DNA from: Nevskiales bacterium
Lineage (GTDB): Bacteria; Pseudomonadota; Gammaproteobacteria; Nevskiales; Nevskiaceae
Length of the DNA: 64,000 bases
NCBI GenBank assembly: GCA_028698335.1
Contig: JAQVDP010000007.1
Location: 124,001 to 188,000, forward strand
Direction: 5' to 3'
The first letter of the stretch is position 1. Each line of letters opens with the position of its first letter. The notes below the pieces were generated by a model that was not told the origin of the DNA, ran no database searches, and saw only the letters and a list, made by a program, of their open reading frames with translations. Below are positions 44,794 through 52,743 of the stretch, piece after piece. The translations under genes were made by a program, and so were the position numbers.

Positions 44794-45579
44794 ATGACTG
44801 CCGACCTCGTCACGATCGAACACCAGGCCCCGCTGTATGTGGTGACAATCAATCGGCCCGAATGCCGCAACGCCGTCGATGGCCCGACCGCTGCGGCACT
44901 CGCGGACGCGTTCCGCGCCTTCGATGCCGACGACACGTTCAGAGTCGCGATCCTCACCGGCGCCGGCGGACATTTCTGCGCCGGCGCCGATCTCAAGGCG
45001 GTGACCGGTGCCGAACCCGAGCGTGCACACCGGATCGACGCGGCCGACGACGGGCCGATGGGGCCAAGCCGCATGCAGCTGTCCAAGCCGGTCATCGCGG
45101 CGGTGGAAGGCTATTGCGTCGCCGGTGGCCTCGAGTTGGCCCTGTGGTGCGACCTGCGGGTCGCCGATGATAGCGCCGTGTTCGGCGTGTTCTGCCGCCG
45201 CTTCGGCGTCCCGCTGATCGACGGCGGCACCGTGCGTCTGCCGCGCCTGATCGGCATGAGCCGCGCGATGGACCTGATTCTCACCGGTCGGCCGGTGGAC
45301 GCGCGCGAGGCCGAACAGATCGGCCTCGCCAACCGCCGCGTCCCGGCCGGGAACGCTTTGCCGGCGGCGCGCCAGCTGGCGCTGCAGATCGCGTCGCATC
45401 CGCAGACCTGCATGCGCGGCGACCGCGCCAGTGCCTATGCGCAGTGGGGGCTGGCGGAAGACGACGCCATCGCGCAGGAATTCGGCTTCGGCCTGCGGAC
45501 ACTGCAGTCGGGGGAGACGGTGGCGGGCGCGGAGCGCTTCCGCGACGGCGTCGGCCGCCACGGACGATTCGACAGCTGA
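44794..45579 (+). CDS. enoyl-CoA hydratase/isomerase (crotonase) 1
   Basis: A 261-residue crotonase-fold enzyme. I chose ATG 44794 because GGAA lies 7 bases upstream; ATG 44770 is an alternative. The oxyanion-hole segment is GAGGHFCAGADLKAVTG near residue 60, and the second is VAAVEGYCVAGGLELALWCDLRVA near 105. FCRRFGVPLIDGGTVRLPRLIG marks the catalytic region, and the usual Glu of hydratases appears replaced by Asp or Gly at this point. The reaction (hydration, isomerisation or hydrolysis) is undetermined. The second crotonase gene follows 26 bp later. Confidence 0.9.
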   Translation: MTADLVTIEHQAPLYVVTINRPECRNAVDGPTAAALADAFRAFDADDTFRVAILTGAGGHFCAGADLKAVTGAEPERAHRIDAADDGPMGPSRMQLSKPVIAAVEGYCVAGGLELALWCDLRVADDSAVFGVFCRRFGVPLIDGGTVRLPRLIGMSRAMDLILTGRPVDAREAEQIGLANRRVPAGNALPAARQLALQIASHPQTCMRGDRASAYAQWGLAEDDAIAQEFGFGLRTLQSGETVAGAERFRDGVGRHGRFDS

Positions 45580-45605
45580 TCCCACCCAAACCTCAGGTGC
45601 ATGGC

Positions 45606-46520
45606 ATGGACACGCTCAAGACGATGACCTACGCGGTGACCGGTCGCATCGCCCGCATCACCCTCAACCGCCCCGAGCGCGGCAACGGCATCACCATGGA
45701 CATGCCGCGGGAACTTGCGGCCTGTGTCGAACGCGCCAATCTCGACCCCGCCGTGCACGTCATCGCTCTGTCCGGCAACGGCAGCGGCTTCTGCGGCGGC
45801 TATGACCTCGTCGAAAGTGCCGAAACCCTGCACATCGGCGCCGCCGATCCGGGCCGGCCGCCGGGTTCGGTGCTCGATCCGCAGGTGCAGATGCGCAATC
45901 ACGCGCCCGGGGAAACCTGGGACCCGATGGTCGACTACGCGATGATGAGTCGCAACGTCAAAGGCTTCATGAGCCTGTTCCACAGTGAAAAACCGGTGGT
46001 CTGCAAGGTTCACGGCTTCTGCGTCGCCGGCGGCACCGACATGGCGCTGTGCTCCGATCTGCTGGTCATCGCCGACGACGCCAAGATCGGCTACCCGCCG
46101 GCGCGGGTCTGGGGCTCTCCGACCACGTCGATCTGGTTCCACCGCATCGGGCTGGAGAAGGCCAAGCGCCTGCTGTTCACCGGCGACTGCCTGTCCGGCG
46201 CCGAAGCCCGCGAGTGGGGACTGGCGATCGAGTCCGCCCCGGCCGACCGGCTCGACGCCCGCTTCGAGATCCTGCTCGAGCGCATCGCGCGGATGCCGGT
46301 CAATCAGCTCATCATGATGAAACTGCTGCTGAACCAGTCGGTGATGCAACAGGGCCTGCAGACGACACAGATCCTCGGCACCGTCTTCGACGGCATCACC
46401 CGTCACACCGCCGAAGGCTACGCATTTCAGCAACGGGCGATGCAGGCGGGCTTCAAGCAGGCGGTGCGCGAACGCGACGAACCCTTCGGCGACTTCGGCC
46501 TGTCGACGTTCAAGGGCTGA
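45606..46520 (+). CDS. enoyl-CoA hydratase/isomerase (crotonase) 2
   Basis: A 304-residue crotonase with an insertion after the first oxyanion segment. SGNGSGFCGGYDLVESAE lies near residue 60, then a 30-residue loop, then CKVHGFCVAGGTDMALCSDLLVIADDAKIGYPPARVWGSPTTSIWFHRIG near 135-185. Long crotonases with this loop occur in actinobacteria and hydrocarbon-using proteobacteria. ATG 45606 was chosen; the open frame further upstream is the shadow of the first crotonase. It is probably cotranscribed with crotonase 1 and controlled by the PaaX-like protein. Confidence 0.9.
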   Translation: MDTLKTMTYAVTGRIARITLNRPERGNGITMDMPRELAACVERANLDPAVHVIALSGNGSGFCGGYDLVESAETLHIGAADPGRPPGSVLDPQVQMRNHAPGETWDPMVDYAMMSRNVKGFMSLFHSEKPVVCKVHGFCVAGGTDMALCSDLLVIADDAKIGYPPARVWGSPTTSIWFHRIGLEKAKRLLFTGDCLSGAEAREWGLAIESAPADRLDARFEILLERIARMPVNQLIMMKLLLNQSVMQQGLQTTQILGTVFDGITRHTAEGYAFQQRAMQAGFKQAVRERDEPFGDFGLSTFKG

Positions 46521-46542
46521 CGCCGCCCGCGTCCGGCCCGCT

Positions 46543-47076
46543 TCAGGCCTGCGGCGGCAGGTGCCGGCCGAGCATCGCGATCAGCCGCTGCTTGGTCGGC
46601 ACCACCCAGTTGGCCTTGAGCACCGGCGACAGCAGGCCGGCGTCCTCGAGTTCGTCGCACAGGTGCATCTGATGCGCCAGATCGAACAGGTCCAGCTGCT
46701 CGGTGAACAGTCCGTCGTCGCCCACCGTGATGAACGACACCCCGGGCGTCTGGAAGTAGGTTCCGTCGGCGCGCCGTCCCGGGCCGCGGTTCCACCAGTG
46801 TGTGATGATGCGATTGCCGTGCGTGGTGTAGCGCTCGATCGGGAAGCTCCAGCCTTCCCAGCCCACGCGCATGTCGCGGCCGTAGTGGGTCGCGCGGATC
46901 TCGTCGCGGGTGCGGGCGTGCACCCGCATGGTTCCGGCGTATTCGCAGACATAGTCGCAACGCTCGGCGTAGAAGGCATCCGCGATCCATTCCCACTCGC
47001 CCCTTCGCGCCGCCTCGACGAAGGCCTCGCGCAGGGCTTCCGCACGGGCCGCGACCGCTTCCGGTGTCAGCGCCAT
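46543..47076 (-). CDS. NTF2/SnoaL-like fold protein
   Basis: A 177-residue small cytosolic protein. It has the cone-shaped SnoaL/NTF2-like pattern: FVEAARRGEWEWIADAFYAERCDYVCEYAG, then TRDEIRATHYGRDMRVGWEGWSFPIERYTTHGNRIITHWWNRG and GVSFITVGDDGLFTEQLDLFD. ATG 47076 is supported by AAGGA 7 bases upstream; the frame is open further but unlike coding sequence. Such proteins are often isomerases, dehydratases or ligand binders of CoA or steroid pathways. It converges with the crotonase genes, 22 bp away. Confidence 0.85.
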   Translation of the reverse strand: MALTPEAVAARAEALREAFVEAARRGEWEWIADAFYAERCDYVCEYAGTMRVHARTRDEIRATHYGRDMRVGWEGWSFPIERYTTHGNRIITHWWNRGPGRRADGTYFQTPGVSFITVGDDGLFTEQLDLFDLAHQMHLCDELEDAGLLSPVLKANWVVPTKQRLIAMLGRHLPPQA

Positions 47077-47204
47077 CTCAGATTCCTTGTAACCGGGTTC
47101 GGCGCCATCGTCGGCCGCGACACCCCGGTGCCGCGTCGTCCTTTCGCGTGAGAGCGTCGACATCCGACACCCGAATGTGCCCGGCCACGCGCTAAAATTG
47201 CTAT

Positions 47205-47984
47205 ATGAATCCCGCAATCCTGATCGGCGCCGTGATCGGCTTCGCCGTCGGCCGCTGGGGCGGCCTCATCGCTGGCGCCCTGGTCGGCTATTTCATCTCC
47301 CAGTGGTTCCGCAGCTCCGCGCTGGGCTCGGCGATGTCCCGGATCCAGCAGATCCAGGCGCAGTTTCTCGAGTCGACGTTCGCGGTCATGGGCGCCATGT
47401 GCAAGGCCGACGGCCGCGTCACCGCCGACGAGATCCGCGTTGCCGAACAGCTGTTCGACCGCATGCGTCTGTCACCGCAGGCGCGCGCGTCGGCCAAGGC
47501 CGCGTTCAATCGCGGCAAGGCCGCGGGGTTCGATCTCGACGCCGAGGTCGCACGCTTCGTCCGCGCATCGGGACGCCAGCCTGCCCTGTTGCAGATGTTC
47601 CTGCAGATTCAGCTGTCGGCACTGGCCGCCGACGGCAACGTCCATCCGGCGGAGCACGCGATGCTGCTGCGCATCGCCCGGGGTCTGGGCGTGCCCGAAT
47701 CCGAGGTGCTGCGTCTCGAAGCCATGCTCCGTGGCGGCGCCGCGCGCGGCCCGGCTTCCGCCGACCAGCGGCTCCAGGACGCCTACCAGGTCCTGGGGGT
47801 CGAACCCTCGAGCTCGGACGCCGATCTCAAGAAGGCCTACCGCCGGCTGATGAGCGAGCACCATCCCGACAAGCTCGCCGCACGCGGCATGCCCGAATCG
47901 ATGCGGGAAATGGCCGAACAGAAGACGCGCGAGATCACGAGCGCCTACGACCTGATCAAGTCCGCTCGCGCCGCCCAGGGCTAG
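47205..47984 (+). CDS. djlA: membrane-anchored co-chaperone DjlA
   Basis: A 259-residue protein. An N-terminal membrane segment is at about residues 4-30. A TerB-like domain lies at about 55-170 (KADGRVTADEIRVAEQLF, LAADGNVHPAEHAMLLRIARGLG). A C-terminal J domain starts near 185 with the HPD motif in EHHPDKLAARGMP. DjlA stimulates DnaK at the inner membrane and affects envelope stress responses. The gene stands alone between a divergent NTF2-like gene and a convergent secreted-protein gene. Confidence 0.95.
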   Translation: MNPAILIGAVIGFAVGRWGGLIAGALVGYFISQWFRSSALGSAMSRIQQIQAQFLESTFAVMGAMCKADGRVTADEIRVAEQLFDRMRLSPQARASAKAAFNRGKAAGFDLDAEVARFVRASGRQPALLQMFLQIQLSALAADGNVHPAEHAMLLRIARGLGVPESEVLRLEAMLRGGAARGPASADQRLQDAYQVLGVEPSSSDADLKKAYRRLMSEHHPDKLAARGMPESMREMAEQKTREITSAYDLIKSARAAQG

Positions 47985-48009
47985 GCAGCATGAGCGGCGC
48001 CACAGGCAA

Positions 48010-48804
48010 TCAGGACTTGCCCGCCTTGCGGGTCGCGCCGCTGATGCTGTCCGGCTCGGTGCCATCGAGGCCGTGATCGACCGCCACTGCCCGACGCACC
48101 GCGGTGTCGGTGATCGAGAACAGCAGTGAAATCTCGTTGAGCATCGCCGCGCGATAGCGCGCGACGATCGCACGGCCCTCGGGCGAATCGGCCGCGGCGG
48201 CATTGGCGTCGAGGGACTGCTGCGCCGACGCGACGACCGGCGCACGCTTGCGCTTCCAGTCCGCGAACATCGCCGACCACATCTCCATCTCGGTCACCAG
48301 ATCCTTCTGTCGCTGCTGCAGCAACGGACGGTTGTGCTCGATCGCGGCGCCGTCCTGACAGGGATCCGGACAGGACCGGAGCTTCTGGGTCACCGCGACC
48401 TGCCGCCCCGTCATCGCCTTCTTGACCCAGCGCGTACGCTTGGTCAGCGTCGCCACCGGCGCATCCTTGCCGGACGCCGAACTCAGATATCCGTTGTAGG
48501 CGCGGGCCAGGCGCTGCACCTCGGCACTGGCCTGCGGCGAGGGCGCGTAGGCCTCGTGCGCGTTCGGCGCCTCACCGCCGTTGAGCGTCAGGATGTCGGC
48601 GCGCTCTTCGGCGATCTTCTGCTGAAACGCCAGGTAGGGCGGCGCCACCATGTTGCCGCCGTCCATCCAGTGGACTGCGGTCATCGCATCGGCAGGTGGC
48701 GCCGGAACCTGCGCAAACAGATCGCTCAGGGATTCGGCATGCAAGGGCTGAACGAATGCAACGGCCGCGACAACGACCCCGAACAACAACGGCCTGGTAC
48801 GCAT
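48010..48804 (-). CDS. secreted hypothetical protein with CPDPC motif
   Basis: A 264-residue protein not recognised. A signal peptide (MRTRPLLFGVVVAAVAFVQPLHA) is followed by a mostly helical, charged mature protein with a CPDPC pair near residue 150 that could form a disulfide or bind metal. A helical region (LLQQRQKDLVTEMEMWSAMFADWKRKR) follows. It converges with djlA, 25 bp away. It is probably periplasmic. No family assignment is offered. Confidence 0.7.
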   Translation of the reverse strand: MRTRPLLFGVVVAAVAFVQPLHAESLSDLFAQVPAPPADAMTAVHWMDGGNMVAPPYLAFQQKIAEERADILTLNGGEAPNAHEAYAPSPQASAEVQRLARAYNGYLSSASGKDAPVATLTKRTRWVKKAMTGRQVAVTQKLRSCPDPCQDGAAIEHNRPLLQQRQKDLVTEMEMWSAMFADWKRKRAPVVASAQQSLDANAAAADSPEGRAIVARYRAAMLNEISLLFSITDTAVRRAVAVDHGLDGTEPDSISGATRKAGKS

Positions 48805-48911
48805 CTGGATTCCGCTCCCGTGACAACGAGTTCACCACCACCCAGTGGCGCGCATTGACTCGCAAAAACGGGACCAGTGAATCCGCCGGCGGCTCGCGCC
48901 GGCCTGATGGA

Positions 48912-49571
48912 TCAGCGCGGGGACCCGCTGCGCAGCAAGCCGCCCATCACCCCCGCGATACGAAACCGCGGTTGCTCCTGATCGTAGGCATCGCGCGCGA
49001 GATCCACCTCGATCGGCGCATAGCGCGGATTTTCGGCCTTCAGCACCACCCGGCTGCCGTCACGCAGATAGCGCTTCAGCGTGATGCGCTCCTCGCCGGT
49101 CATGTCGTCGTAGAGACAGGCGGCGATGATGCTTCCGGACGGCGCGTCGGTCTGCTGGTGAATACCGACCAGATCACCGGACAGGATGCCGGCGTCGACC
49201 ATCGAGTCACCGTCGACCCGGTGCACAAAATCGGCGCGCGGCGTGAACAGATCCGGGTCAATGTTCAACCAGCTCTCCGCGTTCTCCGGTGCGGTGACCG
49301 GCGCGCCCGCCGCGATCCGCCCCAGCAACGGCAAGCCTTGCGGCGGCGCTTCGACGCCGCTCTCACCGCACAGGCGGATGGCGCGCGCGTCGTTGGACGC
49401 GATCTCGATCTCCCCCTTGCGCGCCAACGCGCGCAGATGATCCCGGGCCGCGTTCTGGGCGAATCCGAAATGGCGGGCGATGTCCCGCTGCGACGGCGGG
49501 TAGCCCTCGTCACGGACGCTGCGCCGGATGAATTCCAGGATTTCGGTTTGTCGGGGCGTCAGTTTGGCCAT
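48912..49571 (-). CDS. lexA: LexA repressor
   Basis: SOS repressor of 219 residues. The N-terminal winged HTH is at about 1-65 (LTPRQTEILEFIRRSVRDEGYPPSQRDIARHFGF). The autocleavage bond is A88-G89 in GRIAAGAP. The catalytic dyad is S123 (GDSMVDAGIL) and K166 (ITLKRYLR). A perfect palindromic operator lies 29-48 bases upstream of the start, so the gene is autoregulated. It diverges from a small ORF across 68 bp that include this operator. Confidence 0.97.
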   Translation of the reverse strand: MAKLTPRQTEILEFIRRSVRDEGYPPSQRDIARHFGFAQNAARDHLRALARKGEIEIASNDARAIRLCGESGVEAPPQGLPLLGRIAAGAPVTAPENAESWLNIDPDLFTPRADFVHRVDGDSMVDAGILSGDLVGIHQQTDAPSGSIIAACLYDDMTGEERITLKRYLRDGSRVVLKAENPRYAPIEVDLARDAYDQEQPRFRIAGVMGGLLRSGSPR

Positions 49572-49599
49572 GGGGCTTGCATTCCGCGGGCATTGGGAA

Positions 49600-49619
49600 T
49601 ACTGTTCAATTGAACAGTA
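49600..49619. promoter_or_regulatory. LexA operator shared by lexA and a divergent small ORF
   Basis: TACTGTTCAATTGAACAGTA is a perfect 20-bp palindrome with the core CTGT-TCAATTGA-ACAG. It lies between lexA and the small plus-strand ORF, so LexA bound here could block both promoters. Confidence 0.93.
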
Positions 49620-49639
49620 CTTATCAGGTGAACAGCATT

Positions 49640-49909
49640 ATGCCTCGCTCCACACCGCTGCGCCAACCCATCCATCCCCGCCGCCGCAGCGGCGGCCGTT
49701 CGGCACCGCGTTCGCGCATGGCGCTCGACACGCCGCCGCGGCGGCGCACCCGACTTGCCCAGCAGCCCGCGGACGCGTTGCGCGATCCTGAGCCTGCGAG
49801 CTTCGGCTGGCCGGACTGGCTGATGCGGGCCGCCCTGGCCAGCACGATGCTGTCGATCAGCGCACTGCACCACGAAGCGCTGATTGATGCGGTGCGCACG
49901 CTGTTCTGA
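49640..49909 (+). CDS. small SOS-linked hypothetical protein, divergent from lexA
   Basis: An 89-residue basic protein, not recognised. The N-terminal half is Arg/Pro-rich (RRRSGGRSAPRSR). The C-terminal part (WPDWLMRAALASTMLSISALHHEALIDAV) is hydrophobic and could insert in a membrane or bind a partner. AGGTGA lies 8 bases before the ATG. The LexA operator lies 20 bases upstream, so it is probably SOS-induced. A perfect terminator follows. It is too short for SulA but could be a similar checkpoint or stress peptide; this is inference. Confidence 0.7.
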   Translation: MPRSTPLRQPIHPRRRSGGRSAPRSRMALDTPPRRRTRLAQQPADALRDPEPASFGWPDWLMRAALASTMLSISALHHEALIDAVRTLF

Positions 49910-49985
49910 TCCCGCCGTCACGGCCACCGGAAACCCTCCGCGCGCCGGGGCGCCGCGCGGGTCCCGGGATGCGTGCCCGCCATGC

Positions 49986-50027
49986 GCAAACCAAGAAGGC
50001 CGGCGTAAGCCGGCCTTCTTGGTTTGC
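49986..50027. terminator. bidirectional 19-bp hairpin terminator
   Basis: A perfect 19-bp stem (49986-50004 with 50009-50027) around loop GTAA, lying between convergent transcripts. It is the longest perfect hairpin I see in the window. Confidence 0.92.
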
Positions 50028-50055
50028 TGAACGCTGATGTCCTGAATCGGAACGC

Positions 50056-50337
50056 CTAGAACGCGGCGGCGTCCTCGGTATCGACCGGCAGGGCAAGCTG
50101 ATCGGGGCGCGCCCACCCGACCTTGCAGGTGCTCAGCGCCAGCACCTGCTGTCGCCAGGAGTACGGCCCGCCCGGACGCCCGATCAGTTTCATCTCGGAC
50201 AGAACGAGCACCGGCCGTCCACGCAGCGCTTCGTTGTGGGATTTGAGTTCGGCATCCGGGCCGAACCGCAGACGCATGCCCACCGGCCATTGGGTTGCCG
50301 GGCGCGAAGGAATGTTTGCTGACGTCGACTGGCTCAT
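50056..50337 (-). CDS. small hypothetical protein
   Basis: A 93-residue cytosolic protein, not recognised (start chosen MSQSTSANIPSRP). It has no signal or membrane segment. It contains RGRPVLVLSEMKLIGRPGGPYSWRQQVLALS and a possible short beta-rich fold. The ribosome-binding site is weak. It lies between a strong terminator and the broken TM2 gene. Function unknown. Confidence 0.6.
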   Translation of the reverse strand: MSQSTSANIPSRPATQWPVGMRLRFGPDAELKSHNEALRGRPVLVLSEMKLIGRPGGPYSWRQQVLALSTCKVGWARPDQLALPVDTEDAAAF

Positions 50338-50488
50338 CGTCAAACCGGATCTGTAGAAACGACATCCGATTGTCGAGCACATCCCCCGAACCAAGGTCAG
50401 TACCGCCGTGTACACCGCACGTCGGAAAACTTCTGTTTATTGAGTAGGATAATTCCGACGTTGAATCGGGAAATCCCCCTCATTCCGG

Positions 50489-50900
50489 CTAGGCTTGCTG
50501 CCGGTTCAGGGTGTCGACCTGCTCGTTGAGCGTCAGAAAATCGTACAGCACGCCCAACAGGAACAGACCGCCGGTCAGCAGGTACAACAGACCACTCAAC
50601 CACTTGCCCATGTAGAAGCGGTGGATCCCGAAGACGCCCAGAAACGTCAGCAACAGCCACGCGACCGAATAGTCGGTCTCCCCGGACTGGTACTTGAAGT
50701 CCGCGTCCCGGTCCATCCCCGGAATCAGGAACAGATCCACGAACCAGCCGATGAACAGCAGTCCGAGCGTGAAGAACCAGATCACGCCGGTGATCTGACG
50801 GCCGTAATAGAAACGATGCGCCCCCATGCGCCCCCATGAATCCAAAGATCCACAGGATGTAGCCGATGACCTTGCTGTGGGTGTTGTTGTCGGCGCTCAT
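50489..50900 (-). pseudogene. TM2-domain membrane protein, frameshifted by a 10-bp tandem duplication
   Basis: The gene begins at 50900 (MSADNNTHSKVIGYILWIFGFMGAH) and should continue with RFYYGRQITGVIWFFTLGLLFIGWFVD, a TM2 domain, then a second TM2-like repeat (GIHRFYMGKWLSGLLYLLTGGLFLLG). A tandem duplication of ATGCGCCCCC (50816-50825 and 50826-50835) shifts the frame between them. From 50900 the altered frame would encode 167 unrelated residues. An internal start at 50845 or 50827 could still make both TM2 repeats without the N-terminus. It may be a recent mutation, a phase-variable site or a sequencing error. Confidence 0.85.
50816..50835. repeat. 10-bp perfect tandem duplication in the TM2 gene
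   Basis: Two adjacent copies of ATGCGCCCCC. Removing one copy restores a continuous TM2 reading frame. Confidence 0.93.
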
Positions 50901-50959
50901 GGTGCGTCCCGATGATGAGATGGATTGAATGCGGAGGTGACGCTGCGCTGCGGACGGCG

Positions 50960-51421
50960 TCAGCCCGGCCCGCCCGCGACCATGGCCGCTCCGATCGCCG
51001 CGGCCAGTTGATCCAGGCGCTGGCGCCGCTGCACGGTTTCCCGTCGCGGAACGGTAATGGTGGTGATGTGCCAGACCAGACGTGACAGGGTATGAACGGT
51101 ATCGCCGCCGAATCGTGGAATCACGTGGATGTGCACGTGCGGAACGGACTGGCTGGCGCCGGGACCGTCATTGATCAGCAGATGCTGCGCCCGGCTGCCG
51201 AGCGCCCGCTGCTGCGCCTGCCCGACCCGCTGGGCGACGTTCCAGAGATGGCTGCGCGTATCCGGCGGCAGTTCCTGGAGGGTCCGGACCGACTGGAGCG
51301 GAACCACCAGAGCGTGCCCCCGGGTGATCGGATTGATGTCCATGAAAACGGCGCAATGCGCGTCCCGATGGACGAAGCTGGCGGGGATCTGGCCAGCAAT
51401 GATGCGGTCGAAGATCGTCAT
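50960..51421 (-). CDS. HIT family nucleotide hydrolase
   Basis: A 153-residue HINT/Fhit-like protein acting on AMP-amide or dinucleotide substrates. The HIT motif is H95-V-H97-I-H99 in SVPHVHIHVIPRFGGD. The N-terminal IFDRIIAGQIPASFVHRD and ALVVPLQSVRTLQELP are typical. ATG 51421 is chosen; a TTG slightly upstream is unlikely. It stands alone between the TM2 gene and a small hypothetical. Confidence 0.92.
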   Translation of the reverse strand: MTIFDRIIAGQIPASFVHRDAHCAVFMDINPITRGHALVVPLQSVRTLQELPPDTRSHLWNVAQRVGQAQQRALGSRAQHLLINDGPGASQSVPHVHIHVIPRFGGDTVHTLSRLVWHITTITVPRRETVQRRQRLDQLAAAIGAAMVAGGPG

Positions 51422-51494
51422 AGGCCGCAAACTGTAGCGGCTGCGGCCTGCGTCCGCACCCGCCCGCCGCGCCGGCGCGAACGCAGCGACCGGT

Positions 51495-51683
51495 TCAGGC
51501 GGCCCGGAGCAGGCGCTCCAATGCGATGCGCGCCTCGAGGTGCTCCAGCGCGGCCTCGAGCTTGGCCTGTGCGCTGATCAGATCATCCGGCATCCGATCG
51601 GGCGTGATGCCGTGCCGCCCGATTTCGCCGATCGTCTGGATCGCACGCTGAACCACCAGCCTCATCCGTTCCTGATCCGTCAT
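51495..51683 (-). CDS. small conserved-looking hypothetical protein
   Basis: A 62-residue helical cytosolic protein, not recognised (MTDQERMRLVVQRAIQTIGEIG, ending LEARIALERLLRAA). It is mostly coiled-coil-like and charged. The start is supported by AGGAG 8 bases upstream. It lies 73 bp upstream of the HIT gene on the same strand. Confidence 0.65.
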   Translation of the reverse strand: MTDQERMRLVVQRAIQTIGEIGRHGITPDRMPDDLISAQAKLEAALEHLEARIALERLLRAA

Positions 51684-51868
51684 GTGAGGGACTCCTGAGC
51701 ACGTACCCGCGCGCCTTGCGCCGACGCCGTCCATTGTCGTCAGGCATCAACCGCCGCGCGCGTGTTTTCTGACCAACGGCAGCGCTGCCGCCGGGCACCG
51801 GCCCCGCGCATGCCGCAACGCGTGCTCCCCATCCGTCGCGGCGTGCGGCGCACAGTAGAATCGTGCGC

Positions 51869-52459
51869 ATGGAAGACTGGGTGTTTCGAGCGATGGCGCG
51901 CTGGCCCGACGTACCGGCGCTGTTTGGCTGGCTGGCGCTGGACCGGCGCGGTCGGTGGCGCATCAAGGGCGAGCTGATCCAGCGCCCGCAGGTCATCGAC
52001 ACGATCAACGCCAACTACGCGGCGGACGCCGATGGACGCTGGTTCTTCCAGAATGGGCCCCAGCGGGGCTACGTCGCCCTCGCCTACACGCCGCTGGTAC
52101 TGCAATTCGACACCGACGGCAGGCTCTGGACCCATACCGGGCTGCCGGTCACCTCTCCGGAGGCGGCCTACATGGACGAGGATGGGGCCATCACGCTAGT
52201 CAGCGAGCACGGGCCCGGCGTTGTCCGCGACGACGATCTGCCCCAGATGCTCGAGCGGCTGCGCGGCCCCACGGGGCCGGCCGATGAAGCGGCATTGATG
52301 ACGGCACTGGACGCCAGCTCCGGCCTGACGACCGCCCTGACCGTCGCCCTGGGTCCGATCGAACTGCCTGTGGTCCGCCTCGATGCCGCCGAACTCCCCC
52401 GCGTTACGGGCTTTGTGCGCGAGCCTCGCCCGAAACAGGGGGAGAAGCACAGCTGGTGA
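51869..52459 (+). CDS. DUF2946-like protein
   Basis: A 196-residue cytosolic protein. The opening MEDWVFRAMARWPDVPALFGWLALDRRGRWRIKGE and a following YAADADGRWFFQNGPQRGYVALAYTPLVLQF segment recall the DUF2946 family of proteobacteria, of unknown function. It has no signal peptide or membrane segment. It stands alone, with an upstream region of 185 bp without features. The family assignment is from memory and is moderately sure. Confidence 0.65.
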   Translation: MEDWVFRAMARWPDVPALFGWLALDRRGRWRIKGELIQRPQVIDTINANYAADADGRWFFQNGPQRGYVALAYTPLVLQFDTDGRLWTHTGLPVTSPEAAYMDEDGAITLVSEHGPGVVRDDDLPQMLERLRGPTGPADEAALMTALDASSGLTTALTVALGPIELPVVRLDAAELPRVTGFVREPRPKQGEKHSW

Positions 52460-52743
52460 CCTCCGCAAGCCTCCCCAACCCCGCCCCCTAACTTTTGGCA
52501 TCACGAACCTACCCCTTCGGGCAGGGGCATCCTCCGCCAACTGTGACAGCATCGGCGTGGGGAGATTTGCGAGACTTCGGCGACCACTGGTCCGCGTCAG
52601 ACCGGCACAGGCCATCCCGCCTGCGTAAGAACGATTGCCGAGCATCCGATTCTTCCCGCTCGCCGAGACGCCCGGGACGGTTGGTCCCGCAGGCGGTCGA
52701 GGCGGGACGACAACGAACAAATCCCTAAGCGCCGGAGGAAGAT
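52460..52743. promoter_or_regulatory. long leader region of the OmpA-like gene
   Basis: 284 bases with two small hairpins (about 52511-52527, and GGGAC-N5-GTCCC at about 52674-52688) and a strong GGAGGA site before 52744. The long 5' region suggests post-transcriptional control, as is common for outer-membrane protein mRNAs. No named riboswitch is recognised. Confidence 0.45.

Noticed and set aside
52460..52743. Riboswitch upstream of the OmpA-like gene
   Set aside because: Only small 5-bp hairpins; no conserved core of a known class was recognised.
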